This document shows, one piece after another, positions 1 to 10,446 of a stretch of 64,000 nucleotides of DNA. The notes under the pieces are model-generated. The model made no database searches, was not told the origin of the DNA, and saw only the letters and a list, made by a program, of their open reading frames with translations. A program made the position numbers and the translations under genes. This stretch comes from Actinomycetota bacterium (GTDB lineage: Bacteria > Actinomycetota > Actinomycetes > Streptosporangiales > Streptosporangiaceae), in contig JAFAYQ010000016.1 in the NCBI GenBank assembly GCA_019240215.1, positions 62,001-126,000 on the forward strand. Reading direction: 5' to 3'. Position 1 is the first letter of the stretch. Each line of letters starts with the position of its first letter.

Positions 1-1
1 C

Positions 2-784
<783 letters not shown>

Positions 785-804
785 TTCGATCGCTTCACCC
801 GTCA

Positions 805-840
805 CGGCGGGCCGGCTCCGCGGAGCCGGCCCGCCGTTTC
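805..840 (+). terminator. Terminator of groEL
   Basis: A perfect 16-bp inverted repeat lies 20 bp after the groEL stop. The arms at 805-820 and 821-836 abut with no spacer and are followed by a short TTTC. This is a G/C-rich hairpin with a weak U-tract, as is usual in actinobacteria. Confidence 0.85.
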
Positions 841-886
841 GCGTTTCCGGTTCGCCTTCCCGGGCCGGCCGGGCGAGGATGCTGGC

Positions 887-1558
887 ATGCCGCCACCGGT
901 GATCGAGGCCGGGCCGCTCACGTTGCGGCCCTTTCGTGAGGACGACATCGACTGGGTGTGCGCGGTATCGCAGGACCCGGCCGTCCAGGCCAACCTGCCC
1001 CAGGTGTTCGCCCCCTACCGGCGCGAGCACGCCGAGTTCTTCGTCCGCCAGGTGGCGCTGGCCGGCTGGGGCGATGGCAGCCGGGCCGAGTTCCTGGTGG
1101 CCGGGGCGGACAGCGGCGCCCGGCTGGGGCGGATCGGGCTGGGCCTGCGGTCGCAGGTCCCCGGCACGGCCGAGATCGGCTACTGGATGGACCGGTCGGC
1201 CCGCGGGCAGGGGGTGGCCACCGCCGCCGTCCGGGCCCTCTGCCGGTGGGCGTTCGGCGCCCTCGACCTGGACCTGATCGAATGGCACGCCGAGGTCGGC
1301 AACCTGGCCTCCCGCCGCGTCGCCGAGAAGTCCGGCTTCCTGATCGAGGGCACGCTGCGCCGCCGTCTCATCCACCGCGGCCATCGGGTCGACGTCTGGG
1401 TCGGCTCGCTGCTCCGCCCGGACTCGCCGCTCCAGGCGGGCTCGCCGGCCGCCCCGGAGTCGCTGCCCGGCCCGGGCTCGCTGGCCGCTCCGGGCTCGCT
1501 GGCTGCTCCGGGCTCGCTGCCCGGCCCGGGCTCGCTGCCCGGCCCGGAGTCATCGTGA
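887..1558 (+). CDS. GNAT-family N-acetyltransferase (RimJ/RimL type)
   Basis: Transfers an acetyl group from acetyl-CoA to an amine; the substrate is not known, and protein N-termini are typical for RimJ/RimL relatives. The fold runs from LTLRPFREDDIDWV near the N-terminus through the strand EIGYWMDRSARGQGVA, which contains the R/Q-x-x-G-x-G/A acetyl-CoA loop, to EVGNLASRRVAEKSGF, typical of the family. The catalytic domain ends near residue 180. The last 40 or so residues are a low-complexity tail of GSLAAP/GSLPGP units encoded by an 18-bp tandem repeat. The stop overlaps the GTG start of the next gene by 4 bp, so the two are probably translationally coupled. Confidence 0.9.
   Translation: MPPPVIEAGPLTLRPFREDDIDWVCAVSQDPAVQANLPQVFAPYRREHAEFFVRQVALAGWGDGSRAEFLVAGADSGARLGRIGLGLRSQVPGTAEIGYWMDRSARGQGVATAAVRALCRWAFGALDLDLIEWHAEVGNLASRRVAEKSGFLIEGTLRRRLIHRGHRVDVWVGSLLRPDSPLQAGSPAAPESLPGPGSLAAPGSLAAPGSLPGPGSLPGPESS
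1439..1546 (+). repeat. Six 18-bp tandem units in the 3' end of the GNAT gene
   Basis: Six successive 18-bp units start at 1439, 1457, 1475, 1493, 1511 and 1529, with consensus near GGCTCGCTGSCCGSYCCG. The last two are identical. They encode GS-L-(AA/PG)-P hexapeptides. The in-frame period suggests replication slippage. Confidence 0.85.
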
Positions 1559-2058
1559 CCGGCCGCCCGCTGCTGCTCCTGGACATCGACGGCGTCCTCA
1601 ACCCCTACGCCGCCCCCGGCTGCCCGGCCGGGTACGCCGAGCACGTGCTGTTCGCGGGCGAAGAGCCGGTCCGGGTGTGCGCCGGTCACGGCGACTGGCT
1701 GCGCGAACTGGCCACCCGGTTCACGCTGGTGTGGGCGACCGCCTGGGATGAGGAGGCCAACCGGCGCCTGGCCCCGCTGCTCGGCCTGGCCGACCTGCCG
1801 GTGGTGCCGATGCCGCTCCCGTTCCCACCCGAGTGGAAGCTCCCGGCGGTGTCCCGCTTCGCCGGCGCCCACCCCCTGGCCTGGCTCGACGACGCGCTGA
1901 CCCCCGCGGCCCACGAGTGGGCGGCCGCCCGGACGGTACCGACCCTGCTGATCGACATCGACCCGGCCATAGGCCTGACCCGAGCCGTCGTCGACCAGTG
2001 CCTGACCTGGGCCGCCACCCTGGTCCCGCCAGGCCCGCGAATCACACGTGGCACGTGA
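1555..2058 (+). CDS. HAD-like protein (HAD_SAK type)
   Basis: A small 167-residue HAD-fold protein starting at a GTG that overlaps the stop of the GNAT gene (GTGA). It has the nucleophile motif LLLLDIDGVLNPY near residues 6-18, WATAWDEEAN in the middle, a Lys in WKLPAV and an acidic motif LAWLDDALT. This pattern matches the HAD domain described from 'Swiss Army Knife' RNA-repair proteins, which also occurs as a stand-alone protein in actinobacteria. A phosphatase activity is expected from the fold, but the substrate is unknown. A longer upstream reading frame exists in this phase, but it only shadows the GNAT gene. Confidence 0.8.
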   Translation: MTGRPLLLLDIDGVLNPYAAPGCPAGYAEHVLFAGEEPVRVCAGHGDWLRELATRFTLVWATAWDEEANRRLAPLLGLADLPVVPMPLPFPPEWKLPAVSRFAGAHPLAWLDDALTPAAHEWAAARTVPTLLIDIDPAIGLTRAVVDQCLTWAATLVPPGPRITRGT

Positions 2059-2406
2059 GGTGCGGTGTGTCCCGGGCGGCGCGATAGTTGTCACAGACAG
2101 CGATTGGATTTGCTGTTCGTCTCGCCGCAGATTTGTTTCCGGCCGACTATGCACGCACATCAGACGTGGCCACGACGCATGACTGGCTCACCGAACATGC
2201 CAAATCTGGTTCGCTGTGGGGTCTTTCCGTCCGCATCGCAGCTACTTAGCTGACCAAAAATAAGCCGGTTACCCGCACTAAGCCAGTTGCACGGCGGATA
2301 CCGACACCGGCCGCCTGGTTTGCGCCGGATTTCGCGCCCCGCACCACGTCCTCGAGGACCTATGGCTAGGCGGCAATAGATCATGGTGAGTCCTGGTTGG
2401 ACAGCG
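2059..2406. other. Intergenic region between convergent genes
   Basis: This 348-bp stretch has lower GC than its surroundings. I see no gene, no convincing ribosome site and no tRNA. It separates the GNAT/HAD pair from the minus-strand sigma/BFN genes, so it should hold terminators for both, but no strong hairpin stands out. Confidence 0.6.
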
Positions 2407-3960
2407 TTATTGCTGCCCTGGCGGATGAGACGCTAGTTCCGGATGACGGAATTCGATCTGGCCGCCGCCGTTCAGGAAGACGCCGAACCTGATCAGGCTG
2501 GCGTCCGCCGGGATCTGAGCGGTGACCTTGTACTGACTCCACGCGCCGGTCCCGGCGGCGAAGGCGATGTAATTGGCCGGGTCTTCCCAGGGGTCTGTGC
2601 TGGCCGCTCGTTGCGCGGACTGGCTCGAGCTTCTTGCGCGCAGCGCCAGCCCGGCGCTGCCGCCGGCCTGGGCGGTGCGCAGTTCGCCGCGGAAAGTGAC
2701 GGTGCGGCCGCGGTAGTCGTCGGGTTCGATGTCTTGGGCGAGGAAGGCGAAACCGGCCGGCTTGGGGACGGCCGCGGCCAGGATCGCCCGCCCGTCCTCG
2801 GCGGTGGCGGAATAGTCGAACCCGGTGCCCTGACGTAGGAAGGAGCCTCCGAGCTCCCATCGGTCCAGGCCGTCGGTGAACGCCATGTTGCGGGGTTCGA
2901 ACCGCCGGCTGAAGCCCCTGGGGGGTGGTGTCTCCTGGCTGCGGAACTGGCTGAGCAGGTCGGGACCGGTGACGGGTCGGGCGAGCCGGTCCATGACCGG
3001 CTCGTCGACGGCCAGCGGCGCGCCGGTGATGACGGCGAGCGCCAGGCCGTCGGCCAGGTTCGCAGTGACCGGCCGGGTCCCGCCGGGCCCGGCGATGCCT
3101 ATCCGCGTGACGGTCACGCCTGGGCCCAGGTCGGTGACGGTCACGCCGGTCAGGGTCAGCCCGGCCGTCTGCAACAGCCGACCGGTCATCTCCTCGACAT
3201 GATCGCCCAGAGGGTCCTTCTCGCGGAGGTCGTCGGGGCGGCCGAACAGGCGCCAGAGCTGTTGGGGGCCAGAGAGCCGGACCGGCAGCGCCCGGTGGCC
3301 GGCGTCGTCGGCAAGGATTACCAGCACGTGGTCGATCGCCATCCTCCCGTCTGGTGTGCGTCCGGGCCAAGGGTCGGCGTGCGCGATGTGGACAGCAGTC
3401 ATGGGGATCCTCCGGGAGACGGCGGGGATGAGGTCGGGGCGGTACGCGGTGATGTACTCGCGCAGCCGGCGGCGGGCCTTGTGCAGGCTGGCCTTGGCGG
3501 CGCCGGGAGTGGCGGCGACCTGCCCGGCGGGCTGGTCGGCGTAGTAGAACGCGGTGACGGCATGGCGCTGCCCGGGGGGCAGGCCGGCGACCGCGCGGCG
3601 CAGCACGTCGGCGCGGTCCAGGTCCTCAGCCGACGGCAGGCTGCCGTCCGATGCGGGCTGCAGGTTCTCGGGCCAGGCGCCGAGCAGGGTCAGCGGCGCG
3701 CGGCGCCGCTGGGCGCGGCAGACGTTGGCCACGATGCCGCCCAGCCAGCCGGCGAACCGGTCGGGGTCGCGCAGCCGGTCAAGGGCGAGGAATGCCTGCA
3801 GGAACGCGTCCTGCACGGCATCGTCGGCGTCGTCGGGCTGCAGGCACAGCCGGGCCGCGCGGGCGCGGGCCATCGGCAGGTGCCGTTCGACCAGCAGCCG
3901 GAACGCGGCCGGATCGCCGTCGCGGGCCAGCCGGACCAGGTCACCGTCGGGGATGTCCAT
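2407..3960 (-). CDS. ECF sigma factor fused to BFN (DUF151) and C-terminal beta-sandwich domain
   Basis: A 517-residue three-part protein. Residues about 8-90 are sigma-70 region 2 (DADDAVQDAFLQAFLALDRL and a helix ending in NVCRAQRRR). Residues about 115-165 are region 4 (LPPGQRHAVTAFYY ... ASLHKARRRLREYI), with the helix-turn-helix about four residues shorter than usual. Residues about 190-310 match the bifunctional-nuclease domain: VLVILADDAGHRALPV, then VTANLADGLALAVITGAPL, the counterpart of the family's D-x-R-x-SDA-x-ALA motif. Residues about 340-505 form a beta-rich domain beginning NMAFTDGLDRWEL and ending in LIRFGVFLNGGGQIEF, as seen at the C-terminus of various regulators. A second ATG with a GGAGG site lies inside the gene at 3402. 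The gene is 8 bp downstream of its sigma-less paralogue, in one operon. A role as a stress or nucleotide-responsive transcription factor is inference; no anti-sigma gene is visible. Confidence 0.82.
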   Translation of the reverse strand: MDIPDGDLVRLARDGDPAAFRLLVERHLPMARARAARLCLQPDDADDAVQDAFLQAFLALDRLRDPDRFAGWLGGIVANVCRAQRRRAPLTLLGAWPENLQPASDGSLPSAEDLDRADVLRRAVAGLPPGQRHAVTAFYYADQPAGQVAATPGAAKASLHKARRRLREYITAYRPDLIPAVSRRIPMTAVHIAHADPWPGRTPDGRMAIDHVLVILADDAGHRALPVRLSGPQQLWRLFGRPDDLREKDPLGDHVEEMTGRLLQTAGLTLTGVTVTDLGPGVTVTRIGIAGPGGTRPVTANLADGLALAVITGAPLAVDEPVMDRLARPVTGPDLLSQFRSQETPPPRGFSRRFEPRNMAFTDGLDRWELGGSFLRQGTGFDYSATAEDGRAILAAAVPKPAGFAFLAQDIEPDDYRGRTVTFRGELRTAQAGGSAGLALRARSSSQSAQRAASTDPWEDPANYIAFAAGTGAWSQYKVTAQIPADASLIRFGVFLNGGGQIEFRHPELASHPPGQQ

Positions 3961-3968
3961 GCCCCGCC

Positions 3969-5009
3969 TTACCCCCGGGCTCCCGCCGGCGCCTGGGACA
4001 GTTCCGCGCCGCGCAACTCAATCCGGCCGCCGCCCGTCAGGGAGACGCCGAACCGGATGACGGCGGCGTCGACGGGGACCGGCACCGTGACCTCATGCCA
4101 GGTCCAATCGCTGCTGCCCGGAACGGCCAGGCTGCTGCCGTCGTCGATCAAGGGGCCGCCGAGCGGCCCCTCCGGCGGCCGGCGCACGGCCAGGTGCAGC
4201 CCGGCCTGGCCGGCGATGCCGGTGGCGCGCAGGTGTCCGCGGAAGGTGACCGCGGCGCCGCGGTAGTCCTCGGCGGCGATCGCCTGGACGAGGACGGCCG
4301 AGCCGGTAGGTTCCGGGACCGTGGCGGCCAAGACCACGGACCGGGTCGCGGCGTTGCAGGAGTAGTCCGGGCCGGCCCGCTGGCCGTCATCGGAGAAGCT
4401 GCCAGCCAGTTCCCAGTAGTCCAGGCCGTCGGTGAACGCCATGTTCCGCGGCTCGAAACGCCGTGATTGCCTAGGGCGGCCCGGCCGGGCGTCCACCGGC
4501 GGCAGGAATGGCGCCAGCATGTCCTCGCCCGGCACCGGAACCGCGAGCCGGTCCATCACCGCATCGGCCACCCGGACCGGCGCTCCGGCCACGGCGGCCA
4601 GCGCCAGGCCGTACTCGGCGCTTACCGTGACCGGCCGGGTTCCCGTGGCCGTGACCAGCCCGACGCGGGCCGTTACCGTGTCCGAGCGCAGCTCGGGCAC
4701 ATCGTCGCTGGCCGGCTCGATGTTCACGGCGCTGACCTCCGTCCCGGCCGTCCCCAGCAGCCGGACCGCTGTCTCCAGCAGGCCGCTGGCCACCTGAACG
4801 TCCGCGGCGGGCCGGCCCAGCCGGCCCAGCAGCCCCTTGTGACCGGCAATTACCCACAGCGGCACCGCCCGGTGGCCCCCGTCTTTGGTAGGCACCGTGT
4901 CGGCCAGCACGATGAGACGCTGATGCGGTCGCCAGTCGGGCACCTCACTCCCGTCTGGGGCCCGTTTGGGCCGGATGTGGCTCGCAGGAACGATGCGGAC
5001 AGTCGACAC
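3969..5009 (-). CDS. BFN (DUF151) plus beta-sandwich protein, paralogue without sigma domain
   Basis: I chose the GTG at 5009 because GGAGG lies 6 nt upstream and because MSTVRIVPASH aligns with the internal MTAVHIAHADP of the downstream fusion gene. The upstream in-frame extension (to 5231) looks non-coding. The 346-residue product has a BFN-like domain at about 30-170 (RLIVLADTVPTKDGGHRAVPLW ... TVSAEYGLALAAVAGAPV) and the same C-terminal beta-sandwich as its neighbour (PRNMAFTDGLDYWELAGSF ... AVIRFGVSLTGGGRIEL). BFN proteins are nucleases in plants and some bacteria, but this copy has lost the family's SD pair (AEYG), so catalysis is uncertain. The stop TAA is 8 bp before the ATG of the ECF fusion, so the two are co-transcribed. 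Confidence 0.75.
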   Translation of the reverse strand: MSTVRIVPASHIRPKRAPDGSEVPDWRPHQRLIVLADTVPTKDGGHRAVPLWVIAGHKGLLGRLGRPAADVQVASGLLETAVRLLGTAGTEVSAVNIEPASDDVPELRSDTVTARVGLVTATGTRPVTVSAEYGLALAAVAGAPVRVADAVMDRLAVPVPGEDMLAPFLPPVDARPGRPRQSRRFEPRNMAFTDGLDYWELAGSFSDDGQRAGPDYSCNAATRSVVLAATVPEPTGSAVLVQAIAAEDYRGAAVTFRGHLRATGIAGQAGLHLAVRRPPEGPLGGPLIDDGSSLAVPGSSDWTWHEVTVPVPVDAAVIRFGVSLTGGGRIELRGAELSQAPAGARG

Positions 5010-5048
5010 GGCGATCCTCCAGCAGACGGCGAGGCAGCGATTCGTCTC

Positions 5049-5062
5049 ACACTCATTAGTGT
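5049..5062 (-). promoter_or_regulatory. Dyad upstream of the BFN operon
   Basis: ACACT-CATT-AGTGT is a perfect 5-4-5 inverted repeat 40 bp upstream of the GTG at 5009. Its position in the leader or promoter fits an operator, but no known consensus is recognised. Confidence 0.3.
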
Positions 5063-5980
5063 CGGACAGCCCGCCGCCGGTTACCCGCCTGCCGGCCGGG
5101 TCAGGAATGACTGAACACGATGGCACCGCCGCCGAGCACATCGGATCGATCTGGCGATTCGCGCTTTCGCCAACCGGCCCAACCACGATGCCGCCGGCGG
5201 GCAGAACGGCGCCCCCGTATGTCCTCCACATCGGCAGTCACGCTAAGTGATTTCGTTGGTGCCACCGGATACTCGGCGTGGCCGCCGCTGGGCAGATTCA
5301 GCCGACGTCTCACACAAGCGTGACGCCCGCACACGGGCCGCCTGCCACCCCTCAACCGCATGTGGCCCAGGAGCGGGCCCGCACGACGGCGGCTTGCGCG
5401 CTGGCCTGGCTGGCTAAGCAATAAAGAACGAAAAGGCATCAAGAACAAAGTTCAAGGTCAAGGACGGCGTCCGGCACACGGACGCTCCGGGAAGCTGTAC
5501 GCAGACGGCACCCAGGGCGCAGCGGCAGACAGCAGGGGGCGTGTTCAAATCTGAAGACGCCCTTTTGTGCGTGAGCGGATAAGCGGGCAGCCGGTTAAGA
5601 GCCGGTCCGCTGCACGGATGGGGTTTGCGAAAGCTCGCCAGCTGGCGGCCGCGAACGTCAGCTGTGGCCCGCCGGGGCTCTTGCTGTCACGGACAAGGAC
5701 GGCTGGCTGGCTGCTGGCGACTGTAGGTGCTTGTCCGCCATGGCGCACGGGATGATTCCAGGTCGTCTGTCGCGGACATCCCGCGCCTCCTCGGTCTGGT
5801 TCATTCCCTGAGTTCGTCGGCCGCACGCTTGATGAGGCGCCGTGACTCCTCCGGTGCCAGAGGGGGAGCGAAGTTAGCTTTCACCCCCTTCCCGGCGCTC
5901 CCAGCCGGACCACGGGCGCCTGGTTCTTGGCGTACTGTTGGTCGACCGAGCCAGGACGCGTCTCCGGTGCCGGAGGTCAG
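5063..5980. other. Long non-coding region
   Basis: About 0.9 kb with mixed codon phase and lower GC in patches (for example 5415-5460, A-rich). No frame here shows actinobacterial third-position bias or a ribosome site, and no tRNA was found. The only structured element is a weak terminator-like hairpin at 5537-5566. The region should contain the divergent promoters for the BFN operon (left) and the small membrane protein (right). Confidence 0.55.
5537..5566 (+). terminator. Terminator-like hairpin
   Basis: GGGCGT at 5537-5542 pairs with ACGCCC at 5557-5562 and is followed by TTTT. The stem is only 6 bp with a 14-nt loop, so it is weak. No upstream gene for it is recognised. Confidence 0.35.
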
Positions 5981-6223
5981 ATGTCCAGGAAGTCATCGCG
6001 GCGGCCGCCGCCAAGGGCCAGACAGGTTCCACCCCGGTATGTCCCCATCGTGCGGAAGCCGGGTGACGAGGGCTCGGCGTTCAGGCAGGTGGCGCCGGCC
6101 GAACCGAAGGCTGAACGGCAACTACTGGCCCTGCTGGGAACCAATGTCGCGGTCAAGGTGATGGGCGCCGTCGTCGTGATCATAGCGGCCAGGCTGATCG
6201 TGCTCCTGATCATCAAGCTGTGA
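5981..6223 (+). CDS. Small C-terminally membrane-anchored protein
   Basis: An 80-residue protein. The ATG at 5981 is set by GGAGG at 5972-5976, four bases upstream. The N-terminal half is basic and proline-rich (MSRKSSRRPPPRARQ). The C-terminus is one hydrophobic segment (VKVMGAVVVIIAARLIVLLI) ending IKL, so a single membrane anchor with the N-terminal part in the cytoplasm is predicted. I do not recognise the family. It is isolated between two non-coding stretches and followed by the 6240-6290 dyad repeats. Confidence 0.6.
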   Translation: MSRKSSRRPPPRARQVPPRYVPIVRKPGDEGSAFRQVAPAEPKAERQLLALLGTNVAVKVMGAVVVIIAARLIVLLIIKL

Positions 6224-6239
6224 TCGCGGGCCCGTTTAT

Positions 6240-6290
6240 CCGCAATGCAACATTGACGACACTCTTAGGCCCGCAATGCAACATTGCGGG
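6240..6290. repeat. Two tandem copies of a dyad element
   Basis: CCGCAATGCAACATTG occurs at 6240-6255 and again at 6271-6286, exactly 31 bp apart (about three helical turns). Each contains the near-dyad AATG-CAA-CATT. The second copy extends to a perfect 9-3-9 inverted repeat (CCCGCAATG/CATTGCGGG, 6270-6290). CCCGTTT at 6231 and AAACGGG at 6292 form an outer arm pair. This could be a tandem operator or the terminator of the gene ending at 6223. Confidence 0.7.
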
Positions 6291-8064
<1,774 letters not shown>

Positions 8065-8077
8065 GACGGCCAGACCT

Positions 8078-9262
8078 GTGACTCAAGTGGAGATCGGCCG
8101 CGGCAAGAGCGGCCGCCGTGCGTACTCGCTGGACGAGATCGGCATCGTGCCCGCCCGCCGGACCCGCGACCCGGAAGAGGTCTCGATCGCCTGGCAGATC
8201 GACGCCTACCGGTTCGAGCTGCCGCTGGTCGCCTGCCCGATGGACAGCGTGGTCTCCCCGCAGACCGCGATCGCGATCGGGCAGCTGGGCGGCCTGGCGG
8301 TGCTCGACCTCGAAGGTCTGTGGACCCGCTACGACAACCCTGAGCCGCTGATCGCCGAGGTCACCGAGCTGGACGAGCAGGCCGCGACCCGGCGGCTGCA
8401 GGAGATGTACGCCGCCCCGATCAAGGAAGAGCTGATCGGCCGCCGCATCGAGGAGGTCCGCGCGGCCGGCGTGACCACCGCCGCCCGGCTGTCCCCGCAG
8501 CGGACCGCCCGCTACTACAAGGCGGTCATCGACGCCGGGGTCGACATCTTCGTCATCCGCGGCACCACGGTCTCGGCCGAGCACGTGTCCGGCCGGGCCG
8601 AGCCGCTCAACCTCAAGCAGTTCATCTACGAGCTCGACGTGCCGGTCATCGTGGGCGGCTGCGCCACCCACACCGCCGCCCTGCACCTGATGCGGACGGG
8701 GGCGGCCGGGGTGCTGGTCGGCTTCGGCGGCGGCTCCGGGCACACCACCGCGGCCGTGCTCGGGGTGGCGGTGCCGATGGCGACCGCGATCGCCGACGTG
8801 GCGGCCGCCCGCCGCGACTACCTGGACGAGTCCGGCGGCCGCTACGTGCACGTGATCGCCGACGGCAGCATGACCCGCAGCGGCGACATGGCCAAGGCGC
8901 TGTCGGTCGGGGCCGACGCGGTGATGGTCGGCTCCCCGCTGGCCCGGGCGGCCGAGGCCCCCGGTCACGGTTTCCACTGGGGGAGCGAGGCCAGCCACCC
9001 CGAGGTGCCGCGCGGGGTGCGCGTCAACGTGGGCACCGCGGGCACCCTGGAGCAGATCCTGCACGGCCCGTCCGAGGTCCCGGACGGCTCGATGAACCTG
9101 ATGGGCGCGCTGCGGCGGACGATCGCGACGGCCGGCTACTCCGACCTGAAAGAGTTCCAGCGGGTCGAGGTGGTGGTCGCCCCGGGCGCCCCCCGCGACC
9201 CCCAGAACTCGCTCGGTTCGCCCGGCAGCGGCACCGGTCCCATCCCGCGTCAGCGCTATTAA
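8078..9262 (+). CDS. guaB3: GuaB3 family IMP dehydrogenase-related protein
   Basis: A 394-residue IMPDH/GMP reductase superfamily protein that lacks CBS domains. It has the GuaB3 N-terminus ([19 protein letters not shown]) and the barrel segments [12 protein letters not shown] and [18 protein letters not shown]. At the place of the IMPDH catalytic loop it reads [11 protein letters not shown] (about residues 215-225), with no cysteine. Ordinary IMPDH chemistry through a thioimidate is therefore not expected from this residue. The family is near-universal in actinobacteria directly after guaB, but its function there is unsettled. GTG start 13 bp after guaB, in the same operon. Confidence 0.92.
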   Translation: MTQVEIGRGKSGRRAYSLDEIGIVPARRTRDPEEVSIAWQIDAYRFELPLVACPMDSVVSPQTAIAIGQLGGLAVLDLEGLWTRYDNPEPLIAEVTELDEQAATRRLQEMYAAPIKEELIGRRIEEVRAAGVTTAARLSPQRTARYYKAVIDAGVDIFVIRGTTVSAEHVSGRAEPLNLKQFIYELDVPVIVGGCATHTAALHLMRTGAAGVLVGFGGGSGHTTAAVLGVAVPMATAIADVAAARRDYLDESGGRYVHVIADGSMTRSGDMAKALSVGADAVMVGSPLARAAEAPGHGFHWGSEASHPEVPRGVRVNVGTAGTLEQILHGPSEVPDGSMNLMGALRRTIATAGYSDLKEFQRVEVVVAPGAPRDPQNSLGSPGSGTGPIPRQRY

Positions 9263-9338
9263 TTTGGCGAGCGAAGCTCGCGTTGGGGGGTCTGGGGGCT
9301 TGGCCCCCGAGGGCGACGCTGCTCATAGACTTCCGGGC

Positions 9339-10358
9339 ATGACCAAGCCCCGCGTGCTTTCCGGCATCCAGCCCACCGCCGACTCTTTCCATCTGGGCAA
9401 TTATCTGGGCGCGGTCAAGCAGTGGGTGGCCCTGCAGGACAGCCACGACGCCTTCTACTGCGTGGTCGACCTGCACGCGATCACCATGCGGCACGAGCCC
9501 GAGCTGCTGCGCCGCCGGACCCGGATCGCGGCCGCCCAGCTGCTCGGGGCGGGCCTGGACCCGGACCGCTGCACGCTGTTCGTGCAGAGCCACGTGCCCG
9601 AGCACGCCGAGCTGCAGTGGGTGCTGAGCTGCATCACCGGGTTCGGCGAGGCGAGCCGGATGACGCAGTTCAAGGACAAGTCGGCCAAGGGCGGGGCCGA
9701 CGCCTCTTCGGTCGGGCTGTTCACCTACCCGATCCTGCAGGCGGCCGACATACTCCTGTACGAGGCCAACCAGGTGCCGGTGGGGGAGGACCAGCGCCAG
9801 CACCTGGAGCTGACCCGCGACCTCGGCCAGCGGTTCAACCACCGGTTCGGGGCGACGTTCGTCCTCCCCGAGGCCTACATCCCGCCCGCCGCCGCCCGGA
9901 TCGCCGACCTGCAGGACCCGGCGATCAAGATGAGCAAGTCGACCTCGTCGCCGCAGGGCATCATCGACCTGCTGGACGAGCCGGGCCGGATCCGCAAGAA
10001 GATCGCCCGCGCGGTCACCGACCCCGGCAGCGAGGTCCGGGCCGACGAAGCGGCCAAGCCCGGGGTCACCAACCTGCTGCGGATCTACTCGGCGCTGACC
10101 GGGGAGCCGATCAGCGCGCTGGAGAACAAGTACGGCAGCGGCGGCTACGGCGCGTTCAAAAAGGATGTCGCCGAGGCGGTGGTGGCCACGTTCACGCCGA
10201 TCAGGGAAAAAACTGAAAAGGTGCTCGCCGACGAGGCGTACCTGGACCAGGTGCTGGCTTCCGGCGCCGGCCGGGCCGGGGAGGTCGCCCGCCGGACGAT
10301 GGACACCGTCCGTGACCGGGTCGGCTTCGTCCCCCGGATGGACCGCGGCGACCGCTGA
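9339..10358 (+). CDS. trpS: Tryptophanyl-tRNA synthetase
   Basis: Charges tRNA-Trp with tryptophan. A class Ic synthetase of 339 residues, normal for the bacterial short form. The HIGH counterpart is HLGN at residues 18-21 in [17 protein letters not shown], and KMSKS is intact at 197-201. Also seen are the tryptophan-site region [24 protein letters not shown] and the tRNA-binding C-terminal helical part. The ATG at 9339 fits the family N-terminus ([13 protein letters not shown]), whereas an upstream in-frame ATG at 9264 would add unrelated residues. It is convergent with the carboxypeptidase gene. Confidence 0.96.
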   Translation: MTKPRVLSGIQPTADSFHLGNYLGAVKQWVALQDSHDAFYCVVDLHAITMRHEPELLRRRTRIAAAQLLGAGLDPDRCTLFVQSHVPEHAELQWVLSCITGFGEASRMTQFKDKSAKGGADASSVGLFTYPILQAADILLYEANQVPVGEDQRQHLELTRDLGQRFNHRFGATFVLPEAYIPPAAARIADLQDPAIKMSKSTSSPQGIIDLLDEPGRIRKKIARAVTDPGSEVRADEAAKPGVTNLLRIYSALTGEPISALENKYGSGGYGAFKKDVAEAVVATFTPIREKTEKVLADEAYLDQVLASGAGRAGEVARRTMDTVRDRVGFVPRMDRGDR

Positions 10359-10389
10359 CCGCCGGGCTCACCAACACCCGGAGCCAGCC

Positions 10390-10421
10390 AGCGCGCCGGC
10401 CCCGTCAGCGCGCCGGCCCCG
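10390..10421. repeat. Short tandem repeat between convergent genes
   Basis: AGCGCGCCGGCCCCG occurs at 10390-10404 and 10407-10421, a 17-bp tandem duplication in the 88-bp gap between trpS and the carboxypeptidase gene. It may contribute to transcription termination, but no clean hairpin is seen. Confidence 0.5.
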
Positions 10422-10446
10422 CCAGCGCCCAGCGCCAGCCGCTGCG

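Noticed and set aside
2065-2253. 62-codon frame after the HAD gene
   Set aside because: No ribosome site and Cys/Arg-rich composition; treated as intergenic.
5530-5570. GTTCAAATC resembling a tRNA T-loop, possibly an attachment-site remnant
   Set aside because: Flanking bases do not form a T-stem and no integrase or other tRNA parts are nearby.
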